Assembly: GCA_030669415.1 (NCBI GenBank)
Contig: DAOVDS010000005.1
Coordinates: 1 to 36,320, forward strand
DNA length: 36,320 bases
Reading direction: 5' to 3'
DNA from: a bacterium
Lineage (GTDB): Bacteria; Planctomycetota; SKW154; DAOVDS01
Below the pieces are notes generated by a model. That model was given only the letters and a program-made list of their open reading frames with translations, searched no databases and was not told the origin of the DNA. Of this stretch, positions 17,001 through 25,750 are shown one piece after another (the stretch's first letter is position 1; each line of letters starts with the position of its first letter). Made by a program: the position numbers and the translations under genes.

Positions 17001-19349
17001 TTGCCTGTTGTTTCGAGATACTGCAATATCTGCAACCGGCTCATAACTGCCCGGGAGATTGAGTCGGGTGAAGCTATTGTCTATCAAACCTATTACTACT
17101 GCCCCAAATGTAAGAAAGAGGCCATGCCCATAATAGACGCAATCCGCAGGCGCCGCGAAAGGGAACAGGAAAAAGAGGCACCGAAGGCTGAGCACAAGAA
17201 ATCTTCCACCCGGTTGGGTCTTTCTCCGAAGCATAAGCCCACGCCAAGCTCTATCAGGAGTCGCAAGACAAAGAGCGGACTCTATCACTCACACAAGCCA
17301 ACTCCCGCCAAGCCACACAGGCCGCCCGCAGAGCGGCGGCCTCGGCCTGGCCCGGACCGGCCACATCGCACACCTAAGCCTCCTGCTCACGATGCAGTGA
17401 AGCAGCGCCCGTCCCACAAACCTGCCGCGGAGTTCAAAGAGGTAGTGGAAAGGTCCTCTCGCCCGCGTCCGCCGGCAGCACCGGCACCGCCTGAGAGACA
17501 GGCAACTGCCATGCCTGAACCGGAGACGGAGCTCGTCCCCGGTTCAGAAGGCATCGAGATTGTGGAAGAGCTGGTGGCAGACGCGGCTGACGTAGAGGGC
17601 ATGGCCCTGGAGGAAATCGTCGCCGCTTCCGAGCCGCAACCGGTAGATTCCGGCACGGAGAAACGTCTTGCCGACAGCGGTATCACATTCGAGTCAATGA
17701 GTCCAGTCGCAGCCGGCGGTGTCGATGAGGGCCCCGTTGCCGAAGTGGTCGAAGAGGTCCCCACACAACCTCCTCACGACGAAGAACGCGCACCCGGGAG
17801 CGATGAGGAACCTGCCATGCAGGTTGAGCTAACGCAGCCCATGGTTGTCCAGGTTGAGGGTGAAACTGGTGAGGGGCAGCCGGTTGAGGAGGGACCTCCG
17901 GTCCAGAAGCCCCCTGGTTCCAGACCTGCCGCACTACCTTCGAAACATGCACCCGGCAAGGGCAGGACAACAATCGCCAGGTTCCAGAGACACGTACACC
18001 CGGGGAAGAGGCATACCGCGCTTCGTCCCCCGGAGAAGAAGAAGCCCTGGCTGCTGATAGTCATCATTGTCCTCATGGCGCTTGGCGGCGGCGGGCTCAT
18101 TGCATACAAGCAGTTCTTCATGCCTCCCGCTGAGTCCGACACCGAGCAGGATGCCCAGGACGACAAGAAGCGCTACGCACTGCTTGAAAAAGATATCGAT
18201 GCCCTCGTAGACAAGGCGAGAGGTGTCGCCGACAATCCCGGCGATTATGCCGACTTCGCCAAGAAGGCTGGCGAACTGTCATCAGTTGCCCTGCCCAAGA
18301 GACTCCGCGAGAAGCTTACAAAGGCGCAGGAAACCGCCAAGGAAAGGTTTGCGGCAGCAGCGAAGATGGCCTTTACAAAGGCCAGGGACGCCTGCGCGAA
18401 AGCCCTTTTGGAAAAGGACCTCAAGGCTGCGATGAAGGCGCTGCAGGAGTTCCCTGAAGTATTCAAGGACACCGACTACGCAACCGTCGAGATTTCCAAG
18501 CTCAGAGGCCCGGTCGAGAAGACGCTCGCAGTGCTCGATGAATTCAACGAGAAGAAGCTGGATACGGCCCTGCTCGAGCAGGAACGCAAGTTCGACGAGG
18601 CAATCGCGCTTCTTGAGGGCATCTCGTATAACCTGGAAGAAATCCTGCAGGAGTATCTTGCAGACATGACCTCTGAGTTGGCGCGCCTGCGTGCCCTGGC
18701 CAGGGAGGAAAAGGAACGCGTCGCAGCGCAGGAGAAGAAGGTCCGCAAAGCGTTCGAGCAGGCGAAGGTGCGCGCGCACGAGATGGCTGTTAGGGGCAAG
18801 TACAAGGAAGCTATCGACCTGCTGCGCGGCTTCCGCACGCAGTATCCCGACTCCATCCACGACCGGGAGGTACTGGGGCTTCTCGAAGAGTTGGTTGATG
18901 AGAAGCGCCGGGCCGAAATCAGGAACTTCTTCAACGGCAAGGATCTCAAGGGCTGGAACACTCTGGGTGACTGGAAGGTGTCCGGCTCGGAGATTGTCGG
19001 CGTCTCGGCTGGAGAGAAGATATGGCTTCTTAAGGGCGACCCGGCCTGGACAAACTACTGCATGGAGTTCGACTTCAACCGCAAGAAGGGCACCCTCGTT
19101 ATCTGCCTGCGGGCCGCCTCGGGAGAGCCCGAGTCAGGCTTCACTATCCCGCTCTCGGAGCGCCCGTTCCAGGAGAATACCTGGTATCACGTCAAGTGCG
19201 AGGTCACGGGCGAAAAAGTCTACGTAACAACCAGTTTCAACAACCAGAGAATGCTCTACACCACCAAGCGCCCCAGCGGTGTTGTCGGCTTCCTGCTCGC
19301 CCCGAATTCCGAAGTGCGCATAAAGAAAGTCACAATGGACTTGCCCTGA
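17001..19349 (+). CDS. Zinc-ribbon / Pro-rich / TM / coiled-coil protein with C-terminal DUF1080-like (LamG-fold) domain
   Basis: TTG start with CAGGAGG RBS; CNIC...CPKC; TM WLLIVIIVLMALGGGGLIAY; C-terminal FFNGKDLKGWNTLGDWKVSGSEIVG...NTWYHVKCEVTGEKV. Confidence 0.8.
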   Translation: MPVVSRYCNICNRLITAREIESGEAIVYQTYYYCPKCKKEAMPIIDAIRRRREREQEKEAPKAEHKKSSTRLGLSPKHKPTPSSIRSRKTKSGLYHSHKPTPAKPHRPPAERRPRPGPDRPHRTPKPPAHDAVKQRPSHKPAAEFKEVVERSSRPRPPAAPAPPERQATAMPEPETELVPGSEGIEIVEELVADAADVEGMALEEIVAASEPQPVDSGTEKRLADSGITFESMSPVAAGGVDEGPVAEVVEEVPTQPPHDEERAPGSDEEPAMQVELTQPMVVQVEGETGEGQPVEEGPPVQKPPGSRPAALPSKHAPGKGRTTIARFQRHVHPGKRHTALRPPEKKKPWLLIVIIVLMALGGGGLIAYKQFFMPPAESDTEQDAQDDKKRYALLEKDIDALVDKARGVADNPGDYADFAKKAGELSSVALPKRLREKLTKAQETAKERFAAAAKMAFTKARDACAKALLEKDLKAAMKALQEFPEVFKDTDYATVEISKLRGPVEKTLAVLDEFNEKKLDTALLEQERKFDEAIALLEGISYNLEEILQEYLADMTSELARLRALAREEKERVAAQEKKVRKAFEQAKVRAHEMAVRGKYKEAIDLLRGFRTQYPDSIHDREVLGLLEELVDEKRRAEIRNFFNGKDLKGWNTLGDWKVSGSEIVGVSAGEKIWLLKGDPAWTNYCMEFDFNRKKGTLVICLRAASGEPESGFTIPLSERPFQENTWYHVKCEVTGEKVYVTTSFNNQRMLYTTKRPSGVVGFLLAPNSEVRIKKVTMDLP

Positions 19350-19375
19350 CCATTTTGCCGCATCCGGCAAAATGG
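19350..19375. repeat. Perfect hairpin immediately after the stop codon (possible terminator or mRNA 3' structure)
   Basis: CCATTTTGCCG-CATC-CGGCAAAATGG, 11-bp perfect stem, no T-tract. Confidence 0.75.
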
Positions 19376-19460
19376 TAGAGCAGTGGAGCAGGAGAACGGA
19401 TGAACAGGAGACAAGACTCCTGCTCCACTGCGGTCTACTGCTCTCCTGTTCTACTATCTC
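19376..19460. repeat. Octad-period repeat with inverted arms
   Basis: CAGTGGAGCAGGAG (19381-19394) perfectly inverted as CTCCTGCTCCACTG (19417-19430); 8-bp units AGCAGTGG AGCAGGAG AACGGATG AACAGGAG. Confidence 0.85.
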
Positions 19461-19480
19461 GCGCGGAGCGCGCCTCCTGT

Positions 19481-20626
19481 TCAGTGGGATGCTTTTTCCC
19501 TGACGACTTCTTCGTAAAGTGCGATTACCTCGCGGGTATTGCGCTCAATCGTGAATTCTCTCACGCTCTGCGCAGCATTTTCCGAAAACCTCTTTCGGGT
19601 CACCGGGTCGAGAAGATCAAGTATGCACTTGGCCAGCCGCCTGGTATCCTCCGGGCCGGGCAGCACGAAACCGTTGCCCTTTTCCTCGATAACCTCCGAG
19701 CCTCCTGCGCAAGCTGTGGTGATAACCGGCAGCCCCGAGGCGAGCGCCTCGAGGTGTACGTTGGCGAACGGGTCGTAGAGGGTCGGGAAAACGAAGATGT
19801 CGGCCGCTCCGTAAACCTGCGCAATCTGGCTCGTTGCGGGGGCAAATGTAATCGAACTGCCCACCGACAGCTTCTGCGCCTGCAGCCTGTATTTCTTCGG
19901 GTTGTCGTTGCCCACGACAAGGCAGTACACGTGTTCGAGTTCCTTGCCCAACTGACCCAGCGCATCAATCAGGTAGGCCAGGCCTTTTCTCTTGAAATCC
20001 ATGCCGACAAACAGGAGCACAATGCGGTTCTCCGACACGCCCAGGCGCGAGAGCACTTCCTTTCTGAACTCCCGGTTGCCGGGGTTGAAGCGGTTGTGGT
20101 CAACACCGTTGTAGATGACTCTGATTCTTTCCTCAGGCGTGCCGTAGTAACGCTGCAGGAGTTGGGAGTCGAGCCGGCTTATCGTGATAATCCGCCGCAG
20201 CGTAGGAGAGCGAAATATCTTCTTCTCAATGGAAAGCAGCGTGCGCTGCTTGGGGTTCAGGCGCCCAATAGTACGGTCGATTATGTTGGGTGGATGCGAG
20301 CGCAGCCAGTGGATAAAAAGCGGGTCGCCAACACGGTAGATATCCTGGTGCCATATTCTCGAAAGGCCGTTTACTATGTCGAACTCTTCCTCGCGCAGCA
20401 TCTTCTCCACGCTCTTGGCGAACCAGACGTGGCGCATGAATGTGCGAAGCCTCGGCACGGGCACCTGGTGGAAGGTTATCCCCCGGGGGGCATCGGTGTC
20501 GATGTTGTTGGCGAAGACGTGGATTTCGTGACCCGCTGCGGCAAGCTCGCGCGAGAGCGTTACGACGTAGCCTTCCGCCCCGCCTTTCTTGAGCGTATAG
20601 TCTTTGCGTACGAGGGCTATTTTCAT
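19481..20626 (-). CDS. Glycosyltransferase family 4 protein
   Basis: MKIALVRKDYTLKKGGAEGYVVTLSRELAAAGHEIHVFA...VYNGVDHNRFNP...HLEALASGLPVITTACAGGSEVI. Confidence 0.92.
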   Translation of the reverse strand: MKIALVRKDYTLKKGGAEGYVVTLSRELAAAGHEIHVFANNIDTDAPRGITFHQVPVPRLRTFMRHVWFAKSVEKMLREEEFDIVNGLSRIWHQDIYRVGDPLFIHWLRSHPPNIIDRTIGRLNPKQRTLLSIEKKIFRSPTLRRIITISRLDSQLLQRYYGTPEERIRVIYNGVDHNRFNPGNREFRKEVLSRLGVSENRIVLLFVGMDFKRKGLAYLIDALGQLGKELEHVYCLVVGNDNPKKYRLQAQKLSVGSSITFAPATSQIAQVYGAADIFVFPTLYDPFANVHLEALASGLPVITTACAGGSEVIEEKGNGFVLPGPEDTRRLAKCILDLLDPVTRKRFSENAAQSVREFTIERNTREVIALYEEVVREKASH

Positions 20627-20630
20627 CGTT

Positions 20631-21596
20631 TCAGGGCAGCTCTTTCCTGGCCTTCTCTTCCCGGGCCGGGTCGTGGTAGAGGTTTGCCGGAGGCACTATC
20701 TCCATCGGGAACCTGTCCGAGGACCAGTAGAGCTTTATCGCCGCGACTCCGCCGTTCTCGTAGAAGTCCAGACGCAGGGAATGGTAACCTTCCTTGAGGT
20801 GAATCGCGCCTGTGTTGAACGTGGCGGCGTGGTCGCCCCAGTTGTTTATCACGGGGCGCCCGCCTATCCAGAGCCTGACCCCGTCGTCACTGAGAGTACG
20901 GAAAGTATAGTTCGCCTCGCGGTCGATCTTTACGTAGCCCTGCCACCGTATGGAGAAGTTGTCTTCGACAATTATCCTGTCAGGCGACCGGTCCGCGAAG
21001 TCGAAGTCGACCTCGTAATCCGTCATGACGAGCTTCAGGCTGTCGAACCGTTTCCCCTGGTAGTAAAGCCCTAACAGGCCCCCGACGTAGCGCGGCCCTT
21101 CTCGAACCGTGCTGCCTGCTTTCTGGGCCTCACTGCCGTCTTTGCGGCCCTTGTCTCTCTTTGCCGTGCCCGCTCTTCTAACTGAGACGGGCCGCACGGG
21201 TGATAACCCGCCTGCCTCCCTGCCGGCCTGTTTCTGGCCGGCGCCGCGCACCCTGCCGGAGCCCCGGGCACTCCCCGGTGCCTGCGGAACGCCCTGGTGG
21301 GACCTGACAGGATAGCCCAGCCGCTTCAACCGCTTGAGATAATACTGCGGTACCTCGTCCTTATGGTAGCTCTCTTCCCACTGCGCCAGGCGCCGCTCGG
21401 ATTCCCCGAGTCTTGCGGTAAGCTGCCTCGCACGATGCTCAAGCTCTTCGATATGCATACCTGAAAAGTTGGCGCTGAGTGCCGAATTGCGGCCTTCGTG
21501 CCGTGCGGGGCTGCCGGGAACGGAAATGGAAAAGACCAGCAACGCGAATGCCGCAATCGCTGCAAGAATGCTCACGCTGAATATCGAGACTTTCAT
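20631..21596 (-). CDS. Membrane-anchored or secreted PA14 domain protein
   Basis: N-terminal TM; GLLGLYYQGKRFD...FSIRWQGYVKIDREANYTFRTLSDDGVRLWIGGRPVINNW...YHSLRLDFYENGGVAAIKLYW. Confidence 0.88.
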   Translation of the reverse strand: MKVSIFSVSILAAIAAFALLVFSISVPGSPARHEGRNSALSANFSGMHIEELEHRARQLTARLGESERRLAQWEESYHKDEVPQYYLKRLKRLGYPVRSHQGVPQAPGSARGSGRVRGAGQKQAGREAGGLSPVRPVSVRRAGTAKRDKGRKDGSEAQKAGSTVREGPRYVGGLLGLYYQGKRFDSLKLVMTDYEVDFDFADRSPDRIIVEDNFSIRWQGYVKIDREANYTFRTLSDDGVRLWIGGRPVINNWGDHAATFNTGAIHLKEGYHSLRLDFYENGGVAAIKLYWSSDRFPMEIVPPANLYHDPAREEKARKELP

Positions 21597-22930
21597 GACT
21601 CTCGGGCAATCTTCAGTGCCAGGTCAATCGCCTGGCGCCGCTGTGAAATCTCGCCGTCAAGCTGGGCATCGTAGACCCCGCCGAGTATTACGGAGAAGAG
21701 CTCCGAAGGTTTGAGCCCCATCTCGATAAGGTCAGTACCGTCAAGAAGCGGCTCCGGCTCGATTTCGTCCCTGCTGAGCTTGGAAAGGAGCCGCCTGACG
21801 TACGCGCAGTCCTGCTTCCTGGCGCACCCCACGCGCGCCTTCGCCTCAAACAGCGCAAGCAGCTTGCCGAAGTGCTGATGCGCAAACAGCCGCTTCAGGT
21901 GCGAGGGCCTGCGGCCTTCAGGGTTCTCGAGCGCGTACTGGTTGAGTACCAGCCACACGGCGCATGAGCGCTCCGCGTTCGAACACTTGAGCCGGCGTGC
22001 GCCTACGGACGCTATCCGCGCACTCTCGTTCACCGTCGCCCTCTCATCCGCTCCGCCGGCGCAGTGATGCAGCGCCGCAAGCGCCAGGTCAAAAGCCGGC
22101 TCCGAGAGTGCCTTGAGCACAGACACCGCGTGCTCAAGCAGCGACTCAGTTGCCAGCCTCACCTGCGCCATCGAGCCTGCCCCGGGCAGGACGTGGTTCA
22201 GAAGGCCCAGGTCGCGCAGCTCCATGACCGCCATGGCGCCCGCTTGGCAGGTCAGTATCTGCTCAATCTCCGCCTTGATTCGCTCCTGGCTCACCGCCAC
22301 AATCTGGGGCGCAAGCTCCTCGATAGCCGCGCGTGTCGCAGGCTCAATCTCGAAACCCAGCCTCGAGGAGAACCTCACGGCACGCAGCATGCGCAGCTTG
22401 TCTTCCGAAAAGCGCTCGAACGGCACGCCGATGCAGCGCACGATTCGGTCTTTCAAATCCTTCTGGCCGCCAACGTAGTCTATTATCTTCTTTCGCTTGG
22501 TGGGGTCCAAGAGCATGCCGTTTATGGTGAAGTCGCGCCGCATAACGTCGGCCTGCGCATCGCCGAACGTCACGGCATCGGGATGGCGGCCGTCCGAGTA
22601 CGTCGAGTCGACGCGGAACGTGGCGACCTCGAACTGGCGCCTGCGGTGCATCACCACAACCACGCCGAACTGCGCGCCGACCGCGTACGTCTTGGGGAAA
22701 AGCGCCTGAACCGCCTGGGGTGTCGCGTTGGTGGCAACGTCGTAGTCCTTGGGCTCCACTCCCATGAGCATGTCGCGCACGCAGCCGCCGGCGAAGACAG
22801 CCTCGTAGCCGGCCTTGGCCAGCTTCTCGACAAGCTCTTCGGCCGCTTTCCTGAGAGACGACTTCCCGGCACGCCGCTTTGTGCCGCTTCGCTTCTTGAC
22901 TGCAGGTTTCTTCTTGCGGGTCTTAGCCAA
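21593..22930 (-). CDS. CCA tRNA nucleotidyltransferase / poly(A) polymerase family protein
   Basis: AGYEAVFAGGCVRDMLMGVEPKDYDVATNATP...MRRDFTINGMLLDP; TTG start at 22930 preceded by AAAGGAGG (ORF-track start 22987 less likely). Confidence 0.88.
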   Translation of the reverse strand: MAKTRKKKPAVKKRSGTKRRAGKSSLRKAAEELVEKLAKAGYEAVFAGGCVRDMLMGVEPKDYDVATNATPQAVQALFPKTYAVGAQFGVVVVMHRRRQFEVATFRVDSTYSDGRHPDAVTFGDAQADVMRRDFTINGMLLDPTKRKKIIDYVGGQKDLKDRIVRCIGVPFERFSEDKLRMLRAVRFSSRLGFEIEPATRAAIEELAPQIVAVSQERIKAEIEQILTCQAGAMAVMELRDLGLLNHVLPGAGSMAQVRLATESLLEHAVSVLKALSEPAFDLALAALHHCAGGADERATVNESARIASVGARRLKCSNAERSCAVWLVLNQYALENPEGRRPSHLKRLFAHQHFGKLLALFEAKARVGCARKQDCAYVRRLLSKLSRDEIEPEPLLDGTDLIEMGLKPSELFSVILGGVYDAQLDGEISQRRQAIDLALKIARES

Positions 22931-23141
22931 AGTTAGGGCCTCCTTTAGGACAGAGGAAATGCTACCATACGGGGCGACTGGTTTCAAGCGGGTTGACTGC
23001 TAAAAAATGATGGGGGCAAAGCCTCCGGTTGAGAGGGGAGAGACCAAAGACCTTGCCCACCTTCAACTTATCTATCGGCCTGACCCGCGCCGTTCTTGAC
23101 AGAATACTGCCCCGGAGCCCGCTGGCACCAAAATTTCCAGC

Positions 23142-23170
23142 TTGACAGCCCGCTTTTTCGCGTCTATATT
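23142..23170 (+). promoter_or_regulatory. Sigma70-type promoter for tRNA-Ala
   Basis: TTGACA-17 nt-TATATT just upstream of the tRNA. Confidence 0.8.
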
Positions 23171-23182
23171 CCCGAAAGCCGC

Positions 23183-23254
23183 GGGGGTGTAGCTCAGTGG
23201 GAGAGCGACTGCCTTGCACGCAGTAGGCCGTCGGTTCGAATCCGATCACCTCCA
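23183..23254 (+). tRNA. tRNA-Ala (anticodon TGC)
   Basis: Cloverleaf: GGGGGTG/CACCTCC acceptor, GCTC/GAGC D-arm, ACTGC-CTTGCAC-GCAGT anticodon arm, GTCGG-TTCGAAT-CCGAT T-arm; CCA not encoded. Confidence 0.97.
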
Positions 23255-23270
23255 TTCTTTATTCTCCTAC

Positions 23271-23299
23271 TTGATTTCGCCCGCACATTGTGGTATAAT
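23271..23299 (+). promoter_or_regulatory. Sigma70-type promoter for ankyrin lipoprotein gene, possibly giving leaderless mRNA
   Basis: TTGATT-17 nt-TATAAT; the -10 box ends 8 nt before ATG 23308. Confidence 0.65.
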
Positions 23300-23307
23300 A
23301 TGGCGAA

Positions 23308-25632
23308 ATGAGAAAGCTGCCCCGCATCCTGGTGATATTATTCCTCCTGACCGGTTGTGAGGCCAAGCAAGAACAGGATATTCAAGAAGTCCGCAGCGCC
23401 AAAGAACACATCACCGCTGGTGCTGAAAAAATGTCCCCTGCCAGAGAGAGTTTGCAGGTTGACCCTGAAAAGATTCGCGCGCTCTTTGCGGCGGTGGCGT
23501 CTGAGAACCTCGACAGGGTGAAAGAGCTTCTTGCCGGCGGCGTTGATGTGGATGTAAAGGATGCAGGAGGGCAGACCGCCCTTGCAAAGGTGTTGAGTAC
23601 AGAATACTGGGCAAGCACCAAAGAGCAGCTAATCGAGCTTCTCATCAAGGCAGGCGCTGACCCGAATACGGCGGGTGCGCAGGGAAACACAGTTCTACAT
23701 ATAGCTGTATGGTGGGGTGAAGCTGGTTTGGTCAAGCTGTTGATTGAGAAAGGTGCGGATGTAAACGCGAGGAACGCGGACGGGGAAACACCCTTGCATA
23801 ATGCCTTCGAACATGCGGGTTGGCACGGCGAGTTGCTGCCAGTCGTCAGGTACCTGATCTGCGCAGGGGCGGATGTAGAGGCGAGAAACCCGGAAGGAAA
23901 CAAACCCCTCCACATAGCTCTTGGACTGGACGAACCAGAACTGGTCAAGCTCATCCTCGAAAAAGGCGCTGATGTTGTAGAAAAAGATTCTAAAGGAAAA
24001 ACGCCCCTGCACCTCTCTTTGGAAGAGGAGGATATGGTTGACCCGGATCTGGTCCAGCTTCTGGTTGACAGGGGTGCAGATGTAAAGACGAAACACCCGG
24101 ACGGCTCAATGCCTCTTGCGATAGTTGCCTCATACGGCAGAAGACAGCTCGTTGAGCTTTTCCTTGACAATGGGGCGGACGCAAAGGCCAAGAGCGAATG
24201 GGGCGGAACTGCTCTCCATTCGGCAGCAGGAGGCGGACATACCGAAATCATCAAGCTCCTTGTTGCCCGCGGCGCCGACGTAAATGCAAAAGGACAGTGG
24301 GGACAAACAGCCTTGTTCGCAGTGCTTGACCAGGACTCGGATTGGGGTGGAGCGAGCCGGGCGGAGGTGGTCGAGACCCTTCTTGCGTGCGGCGCCGACA
24401 TGACCGCTAAAGATGAGTACGGGGATACCGTTCTCGTACGGGCGGCAGAAGACGGTGATGAAGGGCTGGTCAAGATTCTCCTTGCCAACGGTGCCGGACA
24501 GGATGAGAAAGACAGGGAAGCGGCGCTCTACGGGGCTGCATACGAGGGCGAGCTGGAGGCTGTCGAGGTTCTTGTCGCTGCCGGTGTGAGCGCGGACTCC
24601 GCGCAGGCCCTGCACGTCGCGGCGCAGATGGGCCACGCTGACGTGGTGAAATTCCTTATCCGCAAGGGCGCGGACCCGGCAAGACGCGCCGAGGACGGGA
24701 CGACACCTCTTCACTCCCTGGCGCGGGGCTGCGAGAGACACGGATATACGAAGATACAGGAACACCTGGAAGTCGGGCGGCTTCTTCTGGCCCGGGGTGC
24801 GGACATAAACGCGAGGGACGAGAAGGGCATGACCCCGCTTCACCGGGCGGCGGGCGCCGGGTACGACGAAATGGCTGAGTTCCTTCTCGCCAACAGCGCC
24901 AGCGTGAACACGGCTGACAAGGAGGGCCGCACACCTCTTGATATCGCGATGGAGCGCGCCGACATCACCCTGGCGGCCCTGATTCGCAACCGCGGCGGGA
25001 GAACGCGCAAGACCTCTCCCGGGACCATGCTGGAAGCCGCCATGCACGGTGATACTGCCGGAGTGAAGAAGTACCTCGAGGCGGGGACGGATATCAACTC
25101 GCAGGACACGCACCGCAGAAGGGCTATACACTATGCCGCCTCAGATGGTAACAGGGAGCTGGCAGTGCTTCTTATTGATGCGGGCGCGGAACTCAACACC
25201 AAGGACTCCTGGGGGCTGACACCCCTGCATTACGCCGCGCTGTGCGGGCGGGACGAGATTGTCAGACTCCTTCTCGACAAGGGCGCCGATATCAAGGCTT
25301 ACAGCCGCCACGCGGCCGGCTCGGGCGGGTTCAGAGCCCTGCATTTCGCTGCCGCGAACGGGCACAGCAAGACTGCCGCCCTGCTGCTGCGCAAGGGGGC
25401 GGACATAAACGCCCAGCCCAAGCAGGGCGGGAGAACAGCGCTTCACCTGGCGGTCATGGCCCGGCGCAAAGGTGTTGTTGAGCTTCTGATTGGCAAGGGT
25501 GCGGATGTGAACGCGAAGGATGGTTACGGCTACACGCCAATGAACCTGTCGACTTCGAAGGAGATAAAGGACCTGCTTCGGCGCAGTGGCGGACTTACGT
25601 CAAAAGAACTGCGCCGGACGAACGGGGAATAA
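23308..25632 (+). CDS. Ankyrin-repeat lipoprotein
   Basis: Lipobox MRKLPRILVILFLLTGC; many ankyrin units such as DGETPLHNAFEHAG and GWTPLHxAAxxGHxxIVxLLLxKGADVNAK-type. Confidence 0.95.
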   Translation: MRKLPRILVILFLLTGCEAKQEQDIQEVRSAKEHITAGAEKMSPARESLQVDPEKIRALFAAVASENLDRVKELLAGGVDVDVKDAGGQTALAKVLSTEYWASTKEQLIELLIKAGADPNTAGAQGNTVLHIAVWWGEAGLVKLLIEKGADVNARNADGETPLHNAFEHAGWHGELLPVVRYLICAGADVEARNPEGNKPLHIALGLDEPELVKLILEKGADVVEKDSKGKTPLHLSLEEEDMVDPDLVQLLVDRGADVKTKHPDGSMPLAIVASYGRRQLVELFLDNGADAKAKSEWGGTALHSAAGGGHTEIIKLLVARGADVNAKGQWGQTALFAVLDQDSDWGGASRAEVVETLLACGADMTAKDEYGDTVLVRAAEDGDEGLVKILLANGAGQDEKDREAALYGAAYEGELEAVEVLVAAGVSADSAQALHVAAQMGHADVVKFLIRKGADPARRAEDGTTPLHSLARGCERHGYTKIQEHLEVGRLLLARGADINARDEKGMTPLHRAAGAGYDEMAEFLLANSASVNTADKEGRTPLDIAMERADITLAALIRNRGGRTRKTSPGTMLEAAMHGDTAGVKKYLEAGTDINSQDTHRRRAIHYAASDGNRELAVLLIDAGAELNTKDSWGLTPLHYAALCGRDEIVRLLLDKGADIKAYSRHAAGSGGFRALHFAAANGHSKTAALLLRKGADINAQPKQGGRTALHLAVMARRKGVVELLIGKGADVNAKDGYGYTPMNLSTSKEIKDLLRRSGGLTSKELRRTNGE

Positions 25633-25750
25633 CAAGCCGCGGACTAAAGTCAATAGCTTGCCTATCTCTCTTGCCAACATTGGATGCATTTCGTAGTATA
25701 AATGATAAGTCGCTTCCTGATTCATTCCGGGGCGCTGCGAGGGAGAGGGC

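Noticed and set aside
23557-25600. Internal repetition possibly representing a tandem DNA repeat
   Set aside because: Explained by ankyrin protein repeats with diverged nucleotide sequence
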